Below, in pieces: positions 23,921 to 37,100 of a DNA stretch of 64,000 nt. Position 1 is the first letter of the stretch; each line of letters opens with the position of its first letter. The translations under genes were made by a program, and so were the position numbers. The DNA comes from Dipteronia dyeriana (lineage: Eukaryota > Streptophyta > Magnoliopsida > Sapindales > Sapindaceae): the NCBI GenBank assembly GCA_032871835.1, contig CM065296.1:17828501-17892500 (forward strand), given 5' to 3'. The notes beneath the pieces were generated by a model. It searched no databases, was not told where the DNA came from, and worked only from the letters and a program-made list of their open reading frames with translations.

Positions 23921-26900
23921 TTGATTATGATGTTTTGCACTTGGAATGTTAGGGGTGCTAGGAAAAAGGGATTCCCTAAAGTTATTTCTGATCTTAAGAA
24001 CATTTATAATTTTGATGTGATTTCCATTTTAGAGCCTAGGATTAATGGCTTTAGAGCTCTTAAAGTGGTCAATAAATTGGGATTTTCTGATAGGCTTTTG
24101 GTTGAAGCTTCTGATTTTTCAGGGGAATTTGGCTTTTATGGAATAATGGTAGAGTCAAACTTCAAGTTGTGGCTAGCTCTAGGCACTCTATTACGACGGT
24201 TGTGGCTGAGGGGGATAGGTTTTGTGTGCTTACTATTGTTTATGCTAATTCTAGTGTTGTTACATGGCGTAAGCTATGGGGGTATCTTAGTGCCATTCGT
24301 AATTGCTTTAAAGGATCTTGGGTTGTGATGAGGGATTTTAATGAAATCACCAATATTGTTGAGAAAAAGGTTGACAGGGGATACTTCTTTAATTCTGGGT
24401 TTGTGGGCTGGATTGATGAGAATAAATTAGTGGATTTGGGTTTTATTCGGTAAAAATATACTTGGATGACTAAGAGGTGTGTGAGTGAAGATATTTGGGT
24501 GAGACTTGATAGGGCTCTTTGCTCAATGGAGTGGAGGGTTTCTTTTGGAGATGGTTATGTTAAACACCTTCCTAGAGTCACCTCGGATTGTTGCCCTATT
24601 ATGTTGTGCCTTCACAGCTCTCATATTCCTAGAGGTCCTCTCAAACCCTTTAGATTTGAGGCCATGTGGCTTAAGCATGAGGAGTTTGGTAATATGGTTA
24701 GGTGTAACTGGAACTCCCATGTAGGTGACTTACCTACTAAGCTGCAGTTTTTGTCCAAAAATATTAAAGTGTGGAATAAAGAGGTTTTTGGCTATATTTT
24801 TCACAGGAAAAGCAAAATCTTAGCAAGGCTTCAAGGTATACAAAGGAGTCTTAGTGAGAGGTTTAGTCATAGGTTAGCTTCTTTGCAAATTAAGCTTAGG
24901 TATGAGTATACCATGTAGGGAAAAATTGATTCAAAACGCGGCGGAAACGTAAAATTAGTGTTTGGAATATTTAAAAAATATATCTTTAAAAGAAAGAACT
25001 TTAACCCTAGATTAATTGACGTATATTAAAAGTATCGTACCTTTTTTCTTGTGACGATTTTACTAGAGTCGAATTAAATCCCCAAGATCTTCCAATCCAA
25101 TCACGAACGTGAATCACCTAGGAGTGTGAGCTCCCTTTCTTTAAATTGTATACCTGAGGATGGAAACAAACAAAATCTTTTTCTTTTGTTAGTCACAATA
25201 ATCCTCCAAGAGAAAACCCAAAAACGTTCGGTCACTTGTGAATAATCAATCTATTTGATTGAAAATCACCTGAACCCGATTCGATTTTTATACACAAAAC
25301 CTTTTTGATGTAAAGGATACTAGTACACTATCAAAAATAAAAACAAAAACGTCCCCCTTTTCTCTTCTCTTATGCTGAATTCTATACACAATATCTATGA
25401 GTTGACCGAATTTTGTCTAGAGCAAAAACTGAATTTTTTCCTCTCTCAAAATTCTATCTCTTGCCCGAAATCTCACTTAGAAACTACCCTTGGCCGAAAT
25501 TAATATGGAGATATACATATCGGTTCTAAAATCCTTTTCTAAATAGGATTTACTTGGTGGGCAAGAACCCTATCTTTAGATGTATTTACTTGGTGACAAA
25601 TAATCCCTTTTCAAAAAAGATTTCTTTTTCACACCAAGACTCATAATCCAACTCAAATAGTGTATTTATTCAATAACCAATTATTGAATTTAATTTGTGA
25701 CTATATTAAAACTTTCTAATTTGACCAATTGTCAACTGGAGTTTTAATAGAAATCAAATATTTCCTACTTTGACTAGATAAATAAATTCATTTTATTTAT
25801 CTACTTATCAAATATTGTATTTGATACTTACTATATTATCGACAATAATATGACAATAGGAGACCTACTCCTACTAAGAAAAAGATTTTAACTTTTAATT
25901 AAATAATTAATTAATTAACAAATTAATTAATTTTCATTTAATTAAATAATAAAATAAAAAATAGTATAATAAGCTATTATATATAGCCTTACCGCCCAAG
26001 CCAATATATATGGGTCAAATAATGTTTTTCTTATTTTATTAAATCCATTGGACTTAAATAAAAAGTCCACGTGTAAACTAGACCCATTGTTACTAAAACA
26101 AACAAGTCAACATGCTTTAATACAATTCTAGATGGACCTATAAATTGGTCTGGTAGAATATATCAAGTGATCCATGCAAGTTCGTGTGGATTGAGGATCT
26201 TTACGGGCTATCTAAATTTAAGCTCCAATAGACATAACCTAATCACAATCAACAAATGATTCACTTAGGTCAGATATATTAATTTTAGTTTATTCCACTA
26301 AAGAACTAAAATTGAACTCTTAAATAAAGATAGAATAAATTAATATTGCTCATTCATATCTTAGAAAATCTTAATGGAGATAGTGTATCCTCGTGAAGAA
26401 TATCAGTAATTGTCAAGAGCTCATAGACCTCATATAGCTCTCCAAGTTACCATATTTACTCATATGACCACATCTTGAACTTGGATATTCTGACTTGTCC
26501 AGAAGCCATATTTCAATAGACGCTATTAAAAAATCAACGTTAATATTTAATATTCAATACCTTAAAACATTCATATGATGATATTCTACTATCATTTAAT
26601 AAATGAAGCCACAATATCCATAACTATAAATGAAATCCTCTATTAATTAACAAAAGAATATCACCAAACTATCGAGGATAGACTATGCTATATAATCGTA
26701 CTCATTAATAGCTCAAATGATAACATTTGCAACCATAAGTCTATCATTTACCTTAAGATTGAGATAGACTCTCTGATTGTCTTCAAGTGAAAACTTTTAT
26801 CCATTGACTGTTCTGGATAAAGTATTTCACTGTGATCCTATTCAATGCACCCAGTGCACTAGATTCTTTTGCCCAAAGACACCACACTTTGATGATTTTA

Positions 26901-29900
26901 GATTCATCATAACACATTTGATTCCACTCAAATGCTAGTAAAAGAATCTACAACTTTGACAAGATAAAGGCGATCAATCTTTATCTTAAGTGGTGAATAT
27001 TATTCAAGACTAACTAAAGAATTGTGTCTACTTCATACATATCCAGATGTACGAACAATTCTTCTTTTCTCACATTCTTTTGACCTTATGATTATTCACT
27101 TTTGACAATTATAATAATTAAACTATAAAATCTATAAGATTTATTAAACTGGAAATCACTTTATTAATATGAAAAGATTGTCAAATACATTATTACACTC
27201 TTGCTATCGAGCATAATCCCAATATACCATTTTATTAATCAAGAGGAAATCTTTTAGCTCCAAAAATCTAGAAATACTTAGCTTAAAAGGGGTGATCGTA
27301 ACACTAAATTTTTTCACCTTTCTACTATGATTTGAAGGAGATACAACAAACTTAAAGGCCTTAAAGGTTCGGATGGTATTTGGAAAGATGATAATAGTAT
27401 GGCAGCTATTGTTGTTTCGTAATTCAAAAACTTATTTTCCAATACTTCTAGTACGTATGCTTATGGTGTTCTTCCTAACTTGTTCCCTGGTTTGGAAGAG
27501 GGTGTCTCATACGACTTGAATAAACCTGTGAGTGAAGAGGAGGTTAGGCTTGGGCTCTTTGGTACAGGTGGGTTGAAAGCCCCTGGCCCTGATGGGTTTC
27601 CGACTATCTTTTTTCAAAATCAATGGAGTGTGTATAAGAACGAATTGGTCAAGCGAGTTGTGGAGAGCTTCAAAATCGGAACCTTTCCTATCAAGTTAAA
27701 CCAAATTCTTATTGCTCTTATTCCTAAAATCCATAGTCCTCTTGATATGTCTCGTAGTAAACCTATTAGCTTGTGTAACACTACCTACAAAATCATTAGC
27801 AAAGTCATTGTCCAAAGACTATGGAGCCTCATGCCTAATCTCATAAGTCCTAATCAAATAGCCTTTGTCCCTAGGAGACAAATACAGGATAACATTGTTG
27901 TTGCTCAAGAGGTTCTTCATAAATTTAAGACTATAAAAGGCAAGAAAGGTTTCTTCTCTTGGAAAATTGACCTTTCTAAAGCTTATGATAGGTTGCAATG
28001 GAACTTCATTAGAGATGTCATTGTGGAGGTTGGCCTTAAAGGGAGCTTAGTTGATCTTATTATATGGTGTGTTACTACTATCAGTTGCAAAGCGATTTTG
28101 AACGGAGAGGTGACTAACTCTTTTACTCTTAGGTGTGGTACTAGACAGGGGGATCCCCTCTCGCCTTACTTTTTTGTGTTATGTATGGAAAAACTGTCTC
28201 ATTTGATTAATCATAAAGTGAATAATGGAGATTAGAAGTGTGTGAAGATTTCTAAAAGAGGGCCACCTATTTCCCACCTTTTCTTTACTGATGACCTCAT
28301 TCTTTTTGGATAAGGTTCAGTCACCCAAGCTGAAATGATGAATGACTGCTTAGACATTTTTTTTAACCTCTTAGGATAGCAAATTAATTTCTTTAAAGTC
28401 CTGTATTTTGTACTCTTGCAACACTAATGAGAGGGCTGCTAAAAATGTCTCTGAGGTTTGTGGTTCTCCACTCACAAAGGATTTAGGGAAGTATCTTGGT
28501 GTTCCTCTCATCCATGGTAGAGTTAGGAACCGAACTTATGGTGCTTTGGTGGAGAAAGTTCAAAGTCGACTTGCTGGTTGGAAGAGTGATACCCTTTCTT
28601 TGGTAGAGAGAGTCACATTAATCAAAGTTGTGACATCTTCTTTGCCTGTGTACACTATGTAATCTGTAAAGCTTTCTACATGGATACTAAAAGGACCACT
28701 CACCTTATTAAATGGGATATAACCTGCTTGCCTAAAAACAGAGGTGGTCTTGGTATCAAGAGAATGAAGGGCATGAACCAGGCTTTGCTTGCTACGGTTG
28801 GTTAGCATATTTTACAACATGACAATGGTATTTGGTGCCATCTCCTCAAGTATAAATACCTGAGTAATAAGTCACTTACTTATCCAGATATTAGCAAGGG
28901 GGTTGTTTGCTCTAGTACTTGGAGAGGTATTGCCTTTGGGGCAAAGTTAATTTCAAAAGGCTTGAAGTGGAAGGTTGGAGATGGCCGCCAGGTTCTGTTT
29001 TGGTTGGAAAATTGGGTTCCTGAAATTGGGTTTTAAGGGAGCATGCTACCAGTATTCTTTCAGAGGATACCTTATCTCAAACTGTGAGCCACTATCTTCT
29101 TAATGGTGAATGGCTCAATGCTCAACTTGCTTCTGTCCTTCCTTGGTACATAGTGCATAGAGTGGCTAGCATTCATGCGGGAAGGAGTTACAGTGGTCCT
29201 GATAGGTGTATTTGGGGTTGGACTCAAGATGGTGAGTTCATTGTCAAAACTGCTTATGAAGGTTACTTTGAGGCTATGAGCTTGCTTATGTAGCCTTGGA
29301 ATTTTATTTGGTAGCTTCGGATTCAACACTTTCTTTGAGTTCTTCTTCATGGTAAGGTCCTTACTAATGAGCAAAGGTGTATACGTGGAATCGAGTTGGA
29401 TGCCTCCTATCCTAGATGCCTCATGTTCTAGATGCTTAAGTGGGGTTGAGAATATTGAGCATCTTCTAAGTGGGTATAGGGACTCTATTGGTGTGTGGGA
29501 AGATATCTCTAAGGGTATTACCTCTTCCTCTACATTTCTTGGTAACATGGATGCTTGGTTGTCTATTAATTTACACAACAAGAAGTTGGTGAATGGTAAT
29601 GTGCCCAGCTTCCTTCAATTCTCCAGTGTGCTTTCGTTTATATGGAAATAGGGATGTAGTAAAGCTTTCGATGCTAGTTTTTCTCTCCTCCAATCTCATC
29701 ATCTGATTATTAATAGATTTTGCAAAGATTGGGTGGAAGCTAATTTTGTAGGGACTCCTAGAGTTGCTAGAACCATTTCGGTCGCTTGGGATCCTTCCAA
29801 TAAAGGTTATGTGAAATTAAATGTTGAAGGTGGGTGCATTGGTAAGTTAAGGTCCATCACTGCTGAAGGTGTTCTATGTGACCATTCGAAGAACTGGTTA

Positions 29901-30150
29901 GGAGGTTTTGTTGTGAATAAAGGCTTTGGGAGTGCTATTGAAGTAGAATTCTAAGGTCTTTTAGAAGGTCTTGGTATGACCTGGAGGAAGGACTTTCGTA
30001 AAATTGTTGTGGAAACCGATTCTATGTATGTTCTCCAACTTATTGCCAAGGATACCAATATATTGACCGATGGTTTGGCCAAATTGGGGCATGGTTTGGA
30101 TATAGGTGTGCATTTCTTCGAAACTCCCCCCACCCACACCCACACACAGT
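23921..30150 (+). pseudogene. LINE ORF2: endonuclease, reverse transcriptase, RNase H
   Basis: The endonuclease begins MFCTWNVRGARKKG with ISILEPRI; its later motifs read MRDFNEI and TSDCCPI. The catalytic His of the usual SDH motif is therefore changed to Cys. After the solo LTR the frame resumes with GDRNTKFFH. RT follows: LKAPGPDGFP, NQIAFVPRRQIQDNIVVAQE, WKIDLSKAYDRLQW, CGTRQGDPLSPYFFVLCMEK and an active-site FTDDLILFG. Near the end is an RNase H-like domain (GYVKLNVEGGC ... VVETDSMYVLQL). Stops and frameshifts occur throughout, for example near 24328, 24453, 28235 and 28662. Confidence 0.87.
24914..27224 (-). repeat. Solo LTR (2.3 kb) inserted in the LINE
   Basis: It starts TGTAGGGA and ends AATCCCAATA, and is flanked by the five-base duplication TACCA (24909-24913 and 27225-27229). 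It is clearly related along its length to the LTRs of the copia element at 51006-60816; shared blocks include the CACCTAGGAGTGTG and CACCCAGTGCACTAGATTC regions. The strand is given by that comparison. No internal region remains, so the element was lost by LTR-LTR recombination. Confidence 0.9.
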
Positions 30151-30262
30151 AGTTCTGAAATCCTTGCTAATGACGTTAGAGGTTTTGCTTCTCTTAGATC
30201 CGTCTGTTTGTACTTTTCGTTTTCTGGGCTAGTTACCCTCCCTCTATTCCAAAAAGAAAAAC

Positions 30263-31109
30263 TAAATAAATCGATTTTTAAATGAAGCTTTTTATTTATT
30301 TATTTATTTACTTCTCTCTAAAAATTAAAGCATGTAGACTTCACACTTCACAAACATCATTTGCAGGTTGAATCTGTATGACCCAAGCCGAATGTTAATA
30401 TTCACGCTTGGATGAATGAATGTTAATATTCACGATTGAGCCAGAGCCAGCCATTTTTTCTACATCTATCATCTAAGGATTTTTGTTCGATTCCCCATCT
30501 CGAAATATTATAATAGTTCAAAAAAAAATATTTAAGATTCATTAAACCATAGATCCTTCTCAAACTAACCTCAAGGACAATATTATAAATTTAATAAATT
30601 GACAGTAACAATATATTCACTAAATAGTTTTAAAAAATAATTATTAGATAATTTAACTCGTACTACAAGAAAATAAATTGTATGACATACACTTTACAAA
30701 TTAATAATCAACCATGCATTCTAATTTTAAATCCCTAAACGCTCATTTAATAAATAAATAAAAGTAATCTCAACTCATCACATAACTTGTAATAAGACAT
30801 GTAACAATTGAGATATGAGTTAGGATAGTCACAAGCAATACCATTAAAAATCAGTACAAACACGATAATAGAGACAAGGAAAAAGTGCAAATAAACATGG
30901 ATTATTGAAGCTAGCAATAAAATGATCAGTAGAATGGTTTGATCATTAAACAGACATAACAAACATCAAAGGATCCATCTGGGAAGGTGCTTTTTTTTTT
31001 CCTTCCTTAAAAGGGTTGATAATTATCTCAAAAAGTACACAAATATAAGCTAATAGAGGAACACAAACACACAACAGCTGACTACCACTTTTTCACTTTT
31101 AAGAAGTTT
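30263..31109. other. Intergenic region between LINE and W2-domain gene
   Basis: AT-rich sequence. A 27-bp piece containing ATGTTAATATTCACG is duplicated near 30392-30440, and a TTTA microsatellite occurs at 30290-30310. The right part presumably includes the 3' UTR of the W2-domain gene. No gene is seen. Confidence 0.5.
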
Positions 31110-34100
31110 CTATTCCTCTTCTTCTGCCTCTTCCAGCCATTTCACAAACGGCTCCAGAGACTTCACAAAGGTTTGCCTGCAATAACCAACCATTCCCAAA
31201 ACATTCTTGTAAGTCATAACTTCCAATTACAAAGGCAACAAAGATTAAAAGTACAAGTGGGAGTGTCAAAAGTGCTTCATATAAATTGTAACGTCTGTTA
31301 GGCTATTTGGCAAGTCTGCAAATGTTTACTGCAGAAGCGTCATTGATATTATTCCAAAGAGTGTTATTTGGATCAATCAAACACATGGTGCAAATGTTTT
31401 ATATAAAGAGGCTTTTACTAGGAAACATTTTATAGAACAAAATCCACAAACAAACCTATACAGACAAAAATAAGCTATTACTTTTCATTAATCAACGGGT
31501 GCCTTTGTTATACTACTTAGAATCCCAGCATTACCAGTCAAAAGAGATCACATAGGATATTAAGTAACTCTTTTTATTTAATCTCATGACGATGACCAAG
31601 AATTCAATTCCATACCTGCCCTTGGGGTTTGTGCCTTTACGGACCCAGTAAAGAATGGTGTCCTCTGCAAGCACATCTTGGTCATAGAGAGATCTCACGA
31701 TCTCCGGAAACAGTTTCATCAGCTTAGCATCCTCATAGCATTGCATCTGGACTTTGTACATTAGCTCCAGCTCCAGTTTCCCATTGGTGCAGAAGGTATT
31801 TAATAGTTCTGCCCATGTTTTCACCTGTATCAGAAGCAGCATTGCCAATAATTTAAGCCAACTTATTTTGAAATGAGATGAAAGACTAACTAGTAGTGCT
31901 CAACAACTACAGCAAAAGCTGTTAGTATTTTTGAAAAATATATCCGGCAAGCCTCAGCTGAATCTAAGCACTACAATTCTGTCAAATTCATAAAGATGCA
32001 TTATAAATGGACACAGCCAGAGTATCAAATTTAAGAAGTCTCCAACAAATACTCATATATGAAACAGAAAATGAATGACAGCTAAATTTACAATATTTTC
32101 GAGATCAGAATATCAGATAGCATGCGTATTGCATTATTAGAAAGCATTAACAATAACCCTTAAACAAGCATTCATAATGTCATGTCACATAAATACATAA
32201 TCATTGATGACATCCTAAAAGAAAAATAAAAAAGAGGTAGCATGGATATATTTTGCACAAACCGTGATCAAACTGACAAGCACTGCATTCGTATGGAGGT
32301 GACAGTGCAACATAATTCACTCTAAACATCATAAACACCAACTTAACCAATGGCAGAATAGACCGACTGTACTCGCTTCACAGATTAGATCTACTGAAAA
32401 CCTTTGATACCGACTGTACTCACTTCACAGATTAGATCTGCTGAAAACCTTTGATCCGCTCTATACAAAATTGCAAATTTTAATTGATAATCATAAGAGT
32501 TTTATAAGGTAGAAAGTCAATCTTATGACATTGAGCACGCTATATAATAGCAACATCAACCACAGATGTACACCTAAACTCTTCACATAATTATCAAAGT
32601 CATATTTTCTTATCCTCATTTAGAGGCGATGTTTTTAAGTCTATAAGCTACTAACTATGGGACTTCATAGGAGGGGCCTGAATTAATAGGATTTCTAAGA
32701 ATCGTTACAAGGACCAAACTGAAGAAAAATAGGAGAAATAGACAAATAGTACCAGTACCTTAAAATCAACAACGGCAGTTCATGGACTGGACAGAACAAT
32801 TTTTCAGGCCATCCAAACATTTAAACTACAACCAACACTACATCCAATACAATTCATACACATGCTCACCTATGTCCATTTAAAGGTAAGCGATTGTATC
32901 ATGAAAAAGGAGAAAAAGAATACATCAAAATTTTAAATAAATTAAAAAATTGGATAACACGTCACAAATATGTAACATGTTAACCAACAATGAATGGATT
33001 ATCTAGTGCACTTAAATTCATTTGTAGGAGATTCCTCTCCTATATGATCCTTGAGCACTTGGGTTGCAGTGTTGCACCATCACTTCTCTTACCTATATGA
33101 CCCAGAGTAAACATTGGGGCGAAAGCAGTTATGCTACATAATCTCTCAATAAAAGTGGCACATGTTTGCTACATCATATGTGAAGAATGAAAAAAGCAGA
33201 AGGATAAAACTCATGTCATGCAGCATAGGTGAGAATGAAAAAAGCAGAAGGATAAAACTCATGTAATACAGGGCATCTGTAAAAACTCACCTGACGCAGA
33301 GCTGAATTAGCATTCTGCTGCTGATTCTTCCCAGACCATTGAACAGCATCCATCAAGACATCCCACAGTATCCTCACAGCCTCAGTGTCAGGTAATTTAG
33401 CATCTTTAACACGCTGCTTCACATTCTCTATAACTTCAGATACTTCAGTCTCCTCTGCTATTTGAGTCGTTAATGCAGATTTCATGTCTTTCACTTTCAC
33501 TTCATATATTTTCTTCTCATTGTATTCAACCAAGGGTATTAATCCTTCCTTGCTGACATTTGACGGTATAGACAAAAGTAAGTTCTAAAAAACTGTTAAA
33601 GAGCCACCATCTTGATAAGAGTTAAAAGTGTGCTTTCCTTTAAAATCCAGTAATTGAGGAAATTTTCAACAATGAGATTTTAAAGTTAAACAAGCTTAAA
33701 GACTTCAATATGCAAAATTTTCAGATGGCCAAAAGACCATATAGTTAAATAGATGATTCTTTTTTGAAAAATTAAATTGCTAACTATAACTGAGAATAAT
33801 CTAATATTCTTTGAATTGGACATCAGTCAACTTTAAGACACTCAAAAGATAATCGTGACATTCCAGCTTATCTGGACTTGATTCAACCTAAATGCTAAAA
33901 CCAAACACATTTCCAGCATGAATAATGAAAGAAAATCATGCATTTTTCACTAGTTGTTATTACTCCATCAATACTATTCTAGAGGAGTGAAGGACAATCT
34001 TATTTGCAAAAGTCATTTTCAGCAACAAGCACAACAATGAACAACTCTCTAACTCAGAAGAAAAGTAACCAAGTAGAAGAAGCAGAAAGAAGTTGAATGT

Positions 34101-37100
34101 AAGAGAAAATTAGAATCATTTTTTGCATTGACAAGAAAATGGCAACATGTTCTTTTGTAAATATGACATTCAATAAATACGCTAGCATGCTGATTGCTGT
34201 GAGCATTAGTAAACAGTCATGTTCAGCTGCACAATTTCATTTGAGTTGCAATAAAATTTTAAGATAAGCAAATCGGAAAGGTAAGAATATGAAGGGGAAA
34301 ATTTATCAACATGCAATAACAAAAACTCACGTGAAATGCTCAGAAAAACCTTCAGGAGACCGCTTTGCAGATGGGAAGAATTCAAGCAGATTGTCTTCCA
34401 TTTTACCACGTTTCAGGATTGCAATTAAATCATCAAGGCTGTTATCAATCAGGTACTCCTTAAAAAAGTCAGTTATGAAGGAAAGAACTAGCCCTTTGCC
34501 AACAAGATTATCCTTAAGCAGTGGCTGGAACACAGTCTCCGGTGGAAGCCCAGATAGCTTCTGGGAAAATGCAAGCGCTGTGAAAATAGCCAGCTTCTTC
34601 CTCTCATTTTCCTCAAAGAGTTCCAATGACTGCATGAATCTTCGGGTAACATTTTCCAGATTCTTTATAAGAAAAGGCCTCCGACGCAAAATTTTTTGTA
34701 TGTAGATTACAGATGGTAAAATGGCTTCGCGTTTAGGCTCACAATCTATTATAGAGTAAGTGTGGCGCTCCCCCTCATCAGGTTTGGTAGTTCCAGGTTG
34801 AGTACGGCCTCCTGTGAAAACAACCTGCATTTACAAAGCAGAGTAGAATCATAGATTACCACCATAGAATTATCACATGTGAACCTCAACCTGAGAATAA
34901 ACAAGTGATTCAATTACTAAGAAACTAAAATAATGTGAATGTCCACCAAAAGCAAACCATGTATATCAGTATATGTAAAAGAAACACTGAATTCATTATC
35001 ATTTTCCTTAATCACATGGAGATAATATAGGTGTGGATATAATGGATACGCATATAAAATTAGAATTGTATGTATTGGTAAGAATGTATAGGCAAAAGCT
35101 GAGGAGAAATCAATTTAGGCTCAGTTTGGTATTGTTGTGCTGTGGGGAGAAGTGTTTTTGGAATCGCTGTGGAAAGAATCAGCTGAGTGTTTGGTAAACT
35201 GATTTTCAAAAGTGTTGTGAGAACTAAAAGCAATTTCAATGTGTTTAGTAAACTGAAATAAAAAGTGTTGTGAGTATGTAAAATTACTAAAAGGACGTAG
35301 ACATCTAAATTGTACTAATGTGTTATACTTTACATTTTTCTTGTTTATTTGTGTTTAGTATTATATAATTATGGTACTTTATTGAATTAATTAACCCCAT
35401 TTTTTATTCTACTTTATTTAATTAATTAGCCTCATTTATTTATTTATTTTATTCTACTTTATTTTTTATTTCATTTTTATTCTATTTTATTGAATTAATT
35501 ATCACAATTTTTTTTACACAGTTATGGTAACAATTTTTTTTTTACAGAAATATAAGTCCAATTTTTTTTATTAAATTTCGTTAAAAGCAAGGACAAAGTT
35601 GGAAAGTTAGTAACATTTCATTTAATATCACAGTAGCACGTTTTCTAAAAACAGAGGCCAAAATCCAAAATCCAAAATCATGTATTTGTAGCTTCTCAAA
35701 AACTCAGTTGGGAGAAGCTAAAATTGACCAAAAGCACTTCCCCGCAATTTTACCAAACACCCTGTCTTAGGTCCAGAATCACTTTTGGTCCCAAAAGCAG
35801 CTGGGGAAGCAATGCCAAACTGAGCCTTAGATAGTTTGGTCACATGCAAAATAGACTTAAGGAAGGTCCATGAGGAGTAACTTTATGAAAGAGCTGATGG
35901 TGAATAAAGAAAAGGATAGACCAGAAAGTACATGGAAAAGAAACAAAAAAGTAATTTCCAATCACTGATGGAGAATATGACTTGGATACGAGTATACGAC
36001 AGAACAGAGAAAAAATAACATATAACTGATGCTACCTATTTTGGGGTAGAAGTTTAGTCTTGCATGGTTAAATTTAAGGCTCTGGCACATTTTTGTTTCA
36101 AAATGATTTCATAGCATGCTTAAGCTCAGGTGCAACAAAAAAAAACACCAAGATTGAAAAATAATAGTTGACATTGAAGATTTAAGCATATTGCATACAG
36201 AACAAATGCAAATGACTTTTGACTGTTGTTCGTAGAAAAATATAAAGTAGAACAAGTCAAAAGAAGAGGTAGTATCCTACTCAGCATTCATCTCGTCAAT
36301 TGTACGCACCATTAACATATATTCCCGTGGATGAAAAACAAGTGCTTATATAATTATGTGAGGAAAAAAAATATATCTATCTAATAATTACTTAAACCAC
36401 TGATATCAGCAATCAAATTTTGGGATATGGAAATCCAAATTATAAGGTTCTTACGTTTTTTTATTTTTTTATTTTTTTTCAAACTTTTTGATCCATCACA
36501 AGGACAAGTAACCTCCTCCGCCACTTTATATGTTTCTAACAATATAAATTATTTATATTTGTTTTGCCAAGTATAACACTGATCACAATAACTCCATAAT
36601 TGCAAGATTTTTTTTTTTTTTAAAGAATAGAGTTAATGCTTGCTTCCTTGACAGTAACCATACCCATACTAAGCTGACAATGAAACTGCAGAAAATTCTG
36701 CATCTTGCACATAACAATGCAGCACAATTCATCAACTATAATGTATGTCAGCCTAAAACCTAAATTCTTAATAGCATTTTAACAATCCAATAAATAACTA
36801 AAGTACAACTTCTGATTCTGATAGAAAACAATAGATTTAAGATTTCTATGAAAAATCAAGGGTCTTGCCTCAAAGAAGGTGTCACCGTATCTAGAGAAGT
36901 TGAGGTCTGAAGATTCAATGCTCTTGGCAATAAGTTCCTGGATGTAGCAAAAACTCAATTACAGTTAAAGTTTGCAGGGCACAAGAAACAGTAGTACAAA
37001 GAATGTAATTGCATAGCTAGACTTACCAGATCACCAGCATTATCCAGGTATATCTGGACCACTGCATCAGCAAATGCTGCAGGGTCCAGTGGAGCTGCGA

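Larger units (their letters stand above)
22240..30262 (+). mobile_element. LINE (plant L1 type with RNase H), near full length, split by a solo LTR
   Basis: ORF1 and ORF2 follow each other on the plus strand, interrupted at 24914-27224 by a solo LTR. Without the LTR the element is about 5.7 kb. The end near 30262 is A-rich (CCAAAAAGAAAAAC), as expected of a LINE tail. ORF2 contains endonuclease, RT and a C-terminal RNase H-like domain. Many stops and frameshifts show it is old. A target duplication was not recognised. Confidence 0.88.
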
